From Isoetes taiwanensis (taxonomy: Eukaryota > Streptophyta > Lycopodiopsida > Isoetales > Isoetaceae), in contig JAJEKV010000279.1 in the NCBI GenBank assembly GCA_021234155.1, positions 274,501 to 338,500 of the forward strand: a stretch of 64,000 bases of DNA. Direction: 5' to 3'. Both the position numbers and the translations under genes were made by a program. Under the pieces are notes generated by a model. It had not been told where the DNA came from. It saw only the letters and a list, made by a program, of their open reading frames with translations, and did not search any database. Shown in pieces: positions 55,100 through 64,000 of the stretch (the first letter of the stretch is position 1; each line of letters begins with the position of its first letter).

Positions 55100-55315
55100 A
55101 TGGCACAGATGAAAAAAGACTACATTATTGAGCTAAATCTAGATGATTTTTATGGATGGTGGATGAGCGCTTTTGGTAACTCACCAGCCTTCGTGTCGAG
55201 AGATGCTGTATTGGAGTTCCTTTTGGATTTATTTCGTAATTTATATTATTCGCAAAAATATCATTCTAGTGATGATGAGGCATCTTCAGTTCTGCAAATT
55301 GATAATTCTACTTGA
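55100..55315 (+). CDS. 71-codon ORF, copy 1, unknown function
   Basis: Begins MAQMKKDYIIELNLDDFYGW and continues AFGNSPAFVSRDAVLEF and NLYYSQKYHSSDDEASS to a TGA. Acidic, with a central aromatic stretch; no signal peptide or clear membrane helix. I do not recognise it. It is the only copy with a TATA box and leader exon, so it is the likeliest to be expressed. It is tail-to-tail with the duplicated cpFtsY exon. Confidence 0.5.
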   Translation: MAQMKKDYIIELNLDDFYGWWMSAFGNSPAFVSRDAVLEFLLDLFRNLYYSQKYHSSDDEASSVLQIDNST

Positions 55316-56329
55316 TGTTTGATGTCTGTGAACACATGAACCTTCAATAACAAAAAGTATTGACCAACTTTTTAAAAGACTAAGCTAAATATTGTACTTT
55401 GTAATTTCTAAATTAGAGTTAGAATGTAAGATCTTACGAAGTTGCTTCACATCAATCTAGAATCACTTGGCCATTGCAGAAGAGAATGTTGGACGTTAAC
55501 TGGGGTCCAACTGCACAGTTTTGAAAAAGAGAAATGTTCGCGGCGGCGAAGGCCGCCGCGATAAATTTCTTGTAAGAAATAACTACATGTCTTAGAAACG
55601 TAAACGGTCACTTGGTCTTAACAAGAGAGATGATAAAAAATCTTGCAAATTTTTGCATCTGACCATATGCTTCGTAAGCAAGAAAAAATGCACATATTTT
55701 TACATCTTATCGCATGCTTACCAGGTCTGGAAAAGGAAAGAATGAATAGGCCCGAAGCGGTTATATTATATTCTATTATAAAAACGCTCGAAAAGTAAGA
55801 AAGGTGGGTGGCTGTCATTTAAGTATTTTGGCTTGCTACAACAAAGGGCCTTGGTCTTATCCAATAGTGTAAATGATCTATAGGACAAACTAATCGACTC
55901 TTATTTACGTGTATAATTTGTCATTAACGCAAGCTTCCATTCCCCAAGCCAAGAAACAAGCAAAGGGCAACAAATTTGAGATGCCATAGAGACGCTTACT
56001 CCTGCCATTGATGGACCGTAAATATAAGAGTCTACACATCTCCTAACATCCCTAACTCAAGGGATGATATAGCATGAAACTGCGGGAGTTGAAGTTTGCA
56101 TCTTACCCAAGATCTAGGTTTCATATTTTTATATTGTGGCTAGATTTGAGATGTAAGATCATGTATATTAAAGGCCACCAAATGCTTGTGTCTCTGATTT
56201 TTCTTCTCTTTGAAACATTGTGTCAAAGCAAGCTTATGGAGACAACTTCCACAAAAAAACCATGCATCCTGGGAAAGAATGCTCGAAACCCCTCATAGCC
56301 CTAAGTAGGTGGAGTTTTCATCCCAAAGT

Positions 56330-56443
56330 CTAAGGAAACAGGGCATCCACAAAGGCTTCTGGATTGAAAGGCTGAAGATCATCAAGAGCTTCTCCTATGC
56401 CAACAAATTTTACAGGAATCGCGAGCTCATCCACCACGCTTAC
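56330..56443 (-). pseudogene. Duplicated last exon of cpFtsY, copy 1
   Basis: Encodes SVVDELAIPVKFVGVGEA and LQPFNPEAFVDALFP, then TAG, with a splice acceptor upstream, but no other exon of the gene is attached. The upstream intron has a 35-bp deletion. Confidence 0.85.
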
Positions 56444-56543
56444 CTGGACATTCCCCAAATTAAAGAAAATTACATACCACACATCCTCTCCGAGATGTAG
56501 CGAACGTTTGAGTTGATTTGCAATTATATTTTGATTTGCAGAG

Positions 56544-56759
56544 ATGGCACAGATGAAAAAAGACTACATTATTGAGCTAAATCTGGATGATTTTTATGGA
56601 TGGTGGATGAGCGCCTTTGGTAACTCACCAGCCTTCGTGTCGAGAGATGCTGTATTGGAGTTCCTTTTGGATTTATTTTGTAATTTATATTATTCGCAAA
56701 AATATCATTCTAGTGATGATGAGGCATCTTCAGTTCTGCAAATTGATAATTCTACTTGA
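56544..56759 (+). CDS. 71-codon ORF, copy 2
   Basis: Same protein as 55100-55315 with one visible change (FCNLYY for FRNLYY). No promoter or leader exon; the sequence upstream of the shared intron end is cpFtsY DNA. Expression is doubtful. Confidence 0.4.
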   Translation: MAQMKKDYIIELNLDDFYGWWMSAFGNSPAFVSRDAVLEFLLDLFCNLYYSQKYHSSDDEASSVLQIDNST

Positions 56760-57762
56760 TGTTTGATGTCTGTGAACACATGAACCTTCAATAACAAAAA
56801 GTATTGACCAACTTTTTAAAAGACTAAGCTAAATATTGTACTTTGTAATTTCTAAATTAGAGTTAGAATGTAAGATCTTACGAAGTTGCTTCACATCAAT
56901 CTAGAATCACTTGGCCATTGCAGAAGAGAATGTTGGACGTTAACTGGGGTCCAACTGCACAGTTTTGAAAAGGAGAAGCCATGCGCGCTTAAGGCCGCCC
57001 ATGAAAAATTTCTTTTGTAAGAAATAACTACATGTCTTAGAAACGTAAACGGTCACTTGGTCTTAACAAGAGAGATGATAAAAAATCTTGCAAATTTTTG
57101 CATCTGACCATATGCTTCGTAAGCAAGAAAAAATGCACATATTTTTACATCTTATCGCATGCTTACAGTGTCCGGAAATGGAAAGAATGAAGAGGCCTCG
57201 AAGCGAGTTATATTATATTCTATTATAAAAAACGTCGAAGTAAGAAAGGTGGGTAGCTGTCATTTAAGTATTTTGGCTTGCTACAACAAAGGGCCTTGGT
57301 CTTATCCAATAGTGTAAATGATCTATAGGACAAACTAATCGACTCTTATTTACGTGTATAATTTGTCATTAACATTCCCCAAGCCAAGAAACAAGCAAAG
57401 GGCAACAAATTTGAGATGCCATAGAGACGCTTACTCCTGCCATTGATGGACCATAAATATAAGAGTCTACACATCTCCTAACATCCCTAACTCAAGGGAT
57501 GATATAGCATGAAACTGCGGGAGTTGAAGTTTGCATCTTACCCAAGATCTAGGTTTCATATTTTTATATTGTGGCTAGATTTGAGATGTAAGATCATGTA
57601 TATTAAAGGCCACCAAATGCTTGTGTCTCTGATTTTTCTTCTCTTTGAAACATTGTGTCAAAGCAAGCTTATGGAGACAACTTCCACAAAAAACCATGCA
57701 TCCTGGGAAAGAATGCTCGAAACCCCTCATAGCCCGGCGGGGTGGAGTTTTCATCCCAAAGT

Positions 57763-57876
57763 CTAAGGAAACAGGGCATCCACAAAGGCTTCTGGATTGA
57801 AAGGCTGAAGATCATCAAGAGCTTCTCCTACGCCAACAAATTTTACAGGAATCGCGAGCTCATCCACCACGCTTAC
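57763..57876 (-). pseudogene. Duplicated last exon of cpFtsY, copy 2
   Basis: Identical in length (114 bp) to the real last exon and intact at its splice acceptor and stop, with the full-length last intron, but cut off at 57969 within the preceding exon. Confidence 0.85.
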
Positions 57877-58017
57877 CTGGACATAGATTAACTCGCACAA
57901 ATAGGCATTTTGTTTCTAACATGGTCCCCAAATTAAAGGAAATTACATACCACACATCCTCTCCGAGATGTAGCGAACGTTTGAGTTGATTTGCAATTAT
58001 ATTTTGATTTGCAGAGA

Positions 58018-58232
58018 TGGCACAGATGAAAAAAGACTACATTATTGAGCTAAATCTAGATGATTTTTATGGATGGTGGATGAACGCCTTTGGTAACTCA
58101 AAACCTTCGCGGTCGAGAGATCTTTGATTGGAGTTCCTTTTGGATTTATTTAAGTAATTTATATTATTCGCAAAAATATCATTCTAGTGATGATGAGGCA
58201 TCTTCGCCTGCAAATTGATAATTCTACTTGAT
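58018..58232 (+). pseudogene. 71-codon ORF, copy 3, broken
   Basis: Same start, MAQMKKDYIIELNLDDF, then a small change region near 58100 introduces a frameshift and a stop (RSRDL then TGA-type stop). Confidence 0.7.
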
Positions 58233-59247
58233 GTTTGATGTCCGTGAACACATGAACCTTCAATAACAAAAAAGTATTGACCAACTTTTTAAAAAGACTA
58301 AGCTAAATATTGTACTTTGTAATTTCTAAATTAGAGTTAGAACGTAAGATCTTACGAAGTTTGCTTCACATCAATCTAGTAATCACTTGGCCATTGCAGA
58401 AGAGAATGTTGGACGTTAACTGGGGTCCAACTGCACAGTTTTGAAAAAGAGAAATGTTCGTGGGGGCATGGGCCGCCGCGATAAATTTCTTGTAAGAAAT
58501 AACTACATGTCTTAGAAACGTAAACGGTCACTTGGTCTTAACAAGAGAGATGATAAAAAATCTTGCAAATTTTTGCATCTGACCATATGCTTCGTAAGCA
58601 AGAAAAAATGCACATATTTTTACATCTTATCGCATGCTTACCAGGTCTGGAAAAGGAAAGAATGAATAGGCCTGGAAGCAGTTATATTATATTCTATTAT
58701 AAAAAAACGTTCTGAAAGTAAGAAAGGTGGGTGGCTGTCATTTAAGTATTTTGGCTCGCTACAACAAAGGGCCTTGGTCTTATCCAATAGTGTAAATGAT
58801 CTATAGGACAAACTAATCGACTCTTATTTACGTGTATAATTTGTCATTAACGCATGCTTCCATTCCCCAAGCCAAGAAACAAGCAAAGGGCAACAAATTT
58901 GAGATGCCATAGAGACGCTTACTCCTGCCATTGATGGACCGTAAATATAAGAGTCTACACATCTCCTAACATCCCTAACTCAAGGGATGATATAGCATGA
59001 AACTGCGGGAGTTGAAGTTTGCATCTTACCCAAGATCTAGGTTTCATATTTTTATATTGTGGCTTTGAGATGTAAGATCATGTATATTAAAGGCCACCAA
59101 ATGCTTGTGTCTCTGATTTTTCTTCTCTTTGAAACATTGTGTCAAAGCAAGCTTATGGAGACAACTTCCACAAAGAAACCATGCATCCTGGGAAAGAATG
59201 CTCGAAACCCCTCATAGCCCGGCAGGGTGGAGTTTTCATCCCAAAGT

Positions 59248-61899
59248 CTAAGGAAACAGGGCATCCACAAAGGCTTCTGGATTGAAAGGCTGAAGATCAT
59301 CAAGAGCTTCTCCTACGCCAACAAATTTTACAGGAATCGCGAGCTCATCCACCACGCTTACCTGGACATAGATTAACTCGCACAAATAGGCATTTTGTTT
59401 CTAACATGGTCCCCAAATTAAAGGAAATTACATACCACACATCCTCCCCGAGATGTACCATCCAGCTTCGTCAATACAAATCCCGTAATGCCTATCATCT
59501 GTGTGAACAGAATAACCAGCATATTGTATTTACCTCCATGTTTCCTGTGTGTAGCGTGAAATTCTGAAAAGAACATACCTGATGAAATTCTCGAGCTTGA
59601 GGCAGCATGTTCAGGCCTGTTGTGCCATCAAGCACCAATAGAACCTCCTATACCAACCGAAGCATATTTAGATCAATTAGTAAACAACAATTAAACACCG
59701 ACCTACAATAAAATAAGATTGTGTTCTAAGTATCTCATATCTATTGTTATACCACCCTATAAAGCTCATGTTCATACGTCAAAAAGCTGCTCATTCAAGC
59801 AAGCAGAAGTAAATTTCATGTGAAAGGAATAGAAAAGCATACTTAACCAATGCAAAAAGGTAAAAATTGTACAGACCTCATAAAAGGTGAATCGGGCCTT
59901 AAGCTTTGGATGCAAATAGAGATGACTTACATTTGGGGCACTTGATATGACTTTGGTGATTGCACGCTTACAACCACGGAGCTCCTCCATCAAGTTATAA
60001 TTTGTATGAAGCCCTGCACAACCATTAAATACACCTCATTTATGCCCTTGTTCCAAATTACTCGAAACATGAAGGCTAACTAAGAATAATGCTTACTTAC
60101 GGCCTGAAGTGTCTGCTAGGACAATATCGAATTTCTCGTCCACAGCCCGTCTCATAGCTTGAGACAACACTATAAAAACACGGCTATGCATATCATATTT
60201 CTGCACTACATAAAACTACCATAATGGTATTGGTTATCTAAAAAGGATCCCACCATGAAGCAAATGCCATAATTCGGCAAAGATAAATAGGTACTTAAAC
60301 GAGAAGGAAACCATCCACGCATCCTTATCAAGATGCTGAAGGAGGTTTCCTCACAAATTAGATTGTCTCAGATCACCCTTACACTAATTGACTACAACAT
60401 TTGACATGCAGGACTTATTTTTCACGCAGATCAATCTCATAGCAACAGAATTTTGTTGAAAATATCTGACTTTATTACACATTAGAGTCTGTTGAGTTTA
60501 GCATAAGCTTAAGTTGTTCTACCATACCTGATGCTGGCCGTGCCTTCTCTCCCCCTGCCATACAAATCTCTGAGCCGTCCTTTCTGCCCATACTTCTAGC
60601 TGTTCCCCGGCTGCTGCTCTGAAAGTATCACCCGCTGCCATGAGCACCTGAAGGCTAGGTCTTTAGGTGTACGTGAATTTCAGAGTAACAAGAACGATAA
60701 AAATGCAACATTGAATACGCCTCACTCTCTCTCTCTCAAGCATACAATTTGAGATCTAAATGATGTCATACTTATAGCAGCTCAGACTGTAGTAGCAAGT
60801 TTCATCATTTCAAACAGGTATTCTTTGCCCTGAGACGTCAAATCTAGTCTGTCTCTAATGCTAAAGAGAGCTTGTAGGTCCTTTAGCATTCCTTAACATC
60901 TTCATAAATCATGTATACAAACTGAATTAAAAAGCCCGTAACACATGGCACACCTAGCGTCCAGTGTAATTTGTTTTATGATACATATAAAGATTGTTAT
61001 TCAGAAAAAGACAAACCTTGACATTATCTTTCTTGAACCTGTAAGCCAATTTTCCTGCAAAATTGAAAGGAAAGGCATAAACACTCCTGACTCTTAAAGA
61101 TCTGGCTGAACAATCAGACATACCGAGTGTGGTAGTTTTTCCTCCACCATTGACACCTACAATCATTATCACTGCAGGGCGACTGAACAAAATGCCTTTG
61201 GTTAACACACAAACGTATATGTGCAACTGCAAAGAAGCACCTTGTACCTGGATCCCAACTGAAGCTCTGTGTTTGTAACTCGACCTGTTAATAAACTGAG
61301 TATTTTTAACTTTAAGGCGACCTGAAAACAGACACAGTAAATAAAAAGGCCTGAGAATGCACTAAAAGAGACCATAAGATTTCAACCTTAATTTCGGGAC
61401 CTGATTTCAATTTTCCTGAAAGAATATCCTTTCTTAAAGCATCAATTATCTTAGCTGCAGTTCTTGGTCCAAAGTCTGCAACAAGCAAAGCCTGGAAAGC
61501 ACTTCCATGTCAAAAAATCTTGCAGCCACACTCTGATCAAAAAGATTTTACCTCTTCCAACTGCTCCAGAACATCTTCAGTGTCAGACAGGTTCCAATAC
61601 GTTAGCAACTCGTCAACCACAGCTAAATTCTCTCTTGTTTTAGATACACCGGAAAAGAGCCGCTCAATGTCGCTTTTAGCCTTCTCCTTAATGACTCGCC
61701 CTAATCTGCCGAAGAAGCCAGCAGATTCACCGGCACATCTGATTCTCAATCTGCTTGTTCCGGCAGAAGAAGGGTGGAGTATAGGAAGTGTTTTGGAAGC
61801 AAATTGAAAAAACAGCGTCTTTGGTGCAGCGCTTGCCGGACAACAAGGCTGGTTCTGGTGGTAAAGCGCCATAGCCACGGCCTGTTGGATTGCCATCAA
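59248..61899 (-). pseudogene. cpFTSY: Chloroplast SRP receptor cpFtsY gene, frameshifted
   Basis: GTPase receptor at the thylakoid that docks the cpSRP54/43 complex delivering light-harvesting proteins. Eleven exons with GT-AG introns: 61899-61552, 61491-61387, 61321-61248, 61182-61124, 61054-61017, 60647-60528, 60169-60101, 60013-59931, 59647-59579, 59498-59436, 59361-59248. The start (MMAIQQAVAMALYHQ) is a plausible transit peptide. The N domain has FFGRLGRVIKEKAKSDIERL. G motifs are GVNGGGKTT, GDTFRAAA, DTSG and TKLDG. Length fits the family (about 380 codons). Exon 6 is 120 nt where 121 keeps phase: one base is missing near 60575, which shifts frame and gives an early stop in exon 7. Either a recent mutation or a base error. 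Confidence 0.9.
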
Positions 61900-62059
61900 T
61901 GGCCGAGATTTCCTTCTCGTATCAATATCTTCTTCTTTTCGAAATATCCTTCCTATGTCGACAAGGCATTAGTTCTGTCTGACGTGGCTTTTTGACGTAT
62001 TTTTTTTCCTGATGTCCCCTATAGGGAACGTTCCCACGACCCTAAGGGCCGGGTCACAT

Positions 62060-62251
62060 GATCATGTTGACATGATCTAGTTCATGTTGACATGAACGTT
62101 TCTAAAACACGGCGGTCACATGTTCATTTAAAGAAGTAATGCCACGTCAAAACATCATTAATCGTTCAACAAAAACTTTTAAAAATTGGACGGGTGAGTC
62201 TTTTCAAGATTGCAACGTGTCAAAATTAAAAGGGTTCATGTCAACATGAAC
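62060..62251. promoter_or_regulatory. Three 18-bp dyads upstream of cpFtsY
   Basis: GATCATGT-TG-ACATGATC (62060-62077), GTTCATGT-TG-ACATGAAC (62080-62097) and GTTCATGT-CA-ACATGAAC (62234-62251). All are perfect; the first two start exactly 20 bp apart. They lie 160-350 bp upstream of the cpFtsY ATG. They could be sites for a dimeric regulator, or relics of a small inverted repeat element. Confidence 0.5.
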
Positions 62252-63028
62252 TCCTTCAGCCGAAGAGAGAGCCGGTTGAATCCATCGATGTTGACATCAA
62301 GCCTTCCATGTCAAAAAGTATCATGTGACCCGTAGTTTTTTACATTTTGATGTCTATCGCTTCATGTTGATATGTACATGTGACCACACCCTAACCGGAC
62401 TTTAAAAGAGATGCCACGTGGATAAAGTTATTTTCATTTTCTAGGACGTGTCTGCATGCGTGGACCTGACCGTGCACAAAACCCTGGTTCTCAAACGGGG
62501 ACAATCCAACCGGATAGTGCACCCATAGCCGATTGCGCCTGATATTTGCGCCAGTGGTTTCTAAGCTTGGAATTTTTTCATCGGACCAACAGCCAATCCT
62601 CCGGTTAGTGCTTTTCCTTGTTCCTGGTTTTAAACTGCTCTTCAACTCTAACATTTAGAAATTTGGTTGAAATTGTAAACTAGGAAGAACAGTCTGTCAT
62701 GTTAATTTGGGAAGAAAAGTTTTTCATAGGAAATAGCTGCATTAAAATCCAAAGCAAAAAAAACAAAATCTGTGCAATGAATCTCTATCATTTTCCCATA
62801 TAAAGAGAAGAATCAGAAAGAAGTTTGCCATGTCTATATCTGTAGGCTGAGTTTCGTTTTTGTAGTTGAATTTCAGTAGATCCAATATATTTATGAGAGA
62901 GCGCTAAAATGATTTTTTTGGAAGGTATTTGCCATGGAACCGATTGTATTACAGTTGTCCTCGATCTTGCAAGCCATCTTCATTGCAGTGAGAATCGATG
63001 AGGAAATGAATGCCATTATTGAAGAAAC
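62252..63028. other. Intergenic region
   Basis: More partial CATGTTGA/ACATG words (62285-62375) continue the dyad theme. No gene is supported in 62380-63028; a short frame from 62935 (MEPIVLQLSSILQAI) may be the true start of the HARBI1-like gene in another frame. Confidence 0.4.
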
Positions 63029-63430
63029 ATGGAACCAGACATTAGTGGACAATCCCTTTTGCCTTCTTTAGCTGCCAATGACTTTGAGCTTACAGAAATT
63101 AATTCTCCATGGTTTTGGGCTCTGTTGCAAGCGCAAGATCATTTCATACTCTTGGAATTGTATGATAGCTCTTTTGGGCCCTGGTACATACGACCTCGTT
63201 CAACCCATTGGTGGTACCATTTTGAGGAATACGTCATACATGTTGATCCAACATGCTTCAAGGAATTGTTTCGCGTTTCCAAAGAGACCTACTATTACAT
63301 ATGCTTACTTGTAAGGGATGTGTTGCAAAGAAATCCTCCAGAAGGTCTTGTCACGATTCAAGGACGCCTAATTTCAGTTGAGAAGCAGGTTGCAGTTGCC
63401 CTTCGTAGACTAGCAATAGGCAACAGTTGA
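63029..63430 (+). pseudogene. HARBI1-like nuclease, N-terminal fragment
   Basis: Reads RSTHWWYHFEEYVIHVDPT then CFKELFRVSKETYYYICLL and SVEKQVAVALRRLAIGNS, the helical N-terminal region of PIF/Harbinger-type nucleases (HWWxxF...FRVSxxTFxxL...GRxxSVEKQVAxALxRLAxG). The frame stops at 63430 just before the DDE catalytic domain should begin, and that domain is not seen before the window ends. Either a decayed transposon gene or a broken host-domesticated one. Confidence 0.8.
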
Positions 63431-64000
63431 TACAACGAAGTACTCTTCAGACCAATTCAATAACTAAAAGCAAAAGAAAAACTTCCCTTCAATCTTTAGA
63501 AGGTTTAGACCATCCAACCGGGTTCGGGCTTTACTACAGGAATTCGTTATCCTGCTGGCACCACAAACTGGATTACAGTCTTAAGAGAATTCAGAGAACC
63601 AGACTCTAGCTAGGAAGACTTTAGCAAGGCAAGGAGATCACTCAATCAAGCAACCGGATTTTTCTCGCCAAGATCAAGAAATTAAATTACCGCTTATATA
63701 GGTATTGGGTCCGTCTATTTTAAAATACCCCTTTATCCATCCGAAATTATCTAGTTACTGGGGAAAAGATCCCAAGATGCTAAAATCGGCCGGAGATATC
63801 AATAGCTCGCCCTTTTCTCTTTGGATCGATCTTTCTCTCGATCGGATCAGGAAGATCCTTACAGTCCAGAGATACTTTCGTTAAATTGCCGCGTCCGTTA
63901 TCTCGGCCCATTGTTTTAATATTGCTATTTTTAAAGCCAATGGTTCATTATTCCATTAAATCTCTAAATTGCCAACATTGGCCCTAGTGGCATAAGAAAT
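63431..64000. other. No supported gene
   Basis: No continuation of the HARBI1-like frame and no other recognised feature. Confidence 0.4.

Larger units (their letters stand above)
55053..59456. repeat. Tandem triplication, about 1.45 kb per unit
   Basis: Units start GTAGCGAACGTTTGAGTTGA at 55053, 56497 and 57970 (periods 1444 and 1473). Each holds, left to right, the 71-codon ORF (plus), about 1 kb of non-coding DNA, and the last exon of cpFtsY (minus) with its upstream intron. The right edge (59456) falls inside the penultimate exon of the real gene. Units are very similar; unit 1 lacks 35 bp of the intron, and a GC-rich block differs (55535-55560 GCGGCGGC-GAAG-GCCGCCGC, degraded in the others). 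Confidence 0.9.

Noticed and set aside
59340-59370. Third cpFtsY last exon as another stray duplicate
   Set aside because: It is correctly spaced and phased with the penultimate exon (59498-59436), so it is the gene's own last exon.

Overview
This is a nuclear window from a land plant. It carries a chloroplast SRP receptor gene (cpFtsY) split by short GT-AG introns, a fragment of a plant-type PPR gene, an ATG8 exon, a retropseudogene of plastid-type pyruvate dehydrogenase E1-beta and a HARBI1-like fragment. The PPR and HARBI1 styles suggest a seed-free vascular plant or gymnosperm, but this is a guess. There are no bacterial features.

Positions 1-44545 are one nest of transposable elements. 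Element D (minus strand, LTR1 family) has its 5' LTR at 43016-44545 and reads leftwards. Inside its reverse transcriptase (RT) lies element A (plus strand, same family), which runs from before position 1 to 34620. A's RT is interrupted by X, a DNA transposon with terminal inverted repeats (TIRs) and two convergent genes (4051-4712 and 8207-15194). A's 3' LTR is interrupted by element B (minus, LTR2 family, target duplication GTAAG/CTTAC). B's 5' LTR is interrupted by element C, a Tat-like Ty3 element (25938-33074, target duplication GAGCT/GAGTT). Two later inversions (about 4713-15194 and 16214-19157) scramble the order. When both are flipped back on paper, A's 3' LTR, found in four pieces, fits together end to end. 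D also carries W, a small insertion holding WD40-gene fragments.

Elements A, B and D are unusual Ty3 chromoviruses. Upstream of gag they carry two extra ORFs that I do not recognise (ORFa and ORFb). In the clearest copies each is preceded by hairpin repeats spaced about 200 bp apart and by its own telobox/TATAAATA promoter. ORFa begins MARTKCTMRK in B and MAHTKQTAR in D, close copies of the histone H3 tail (MARTKQTARK). The same family's integrase ends in a chromodomain, a fold that binds methylated H3 tails. This is the best candidate here for an undescribed system.

Positions 44546-54900 are host intergenic DNA with gene fragments, small tandem duplications, a possible Helitron 3' end and a minisatellite. 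Positions 55053-59456 are three tandem units of about 1.45 kb. Each joins a 71-codon ORF of unknown function to a copy of the last exon of cpFtsY; the third unit runs into the cpFtsY gene (59248-61899, minus). That gene has a one-base frameshift in exon 6. Three perfect 18-bp dyads lie upstream of it. The window ends in a truncated HARBI1-like ORF.
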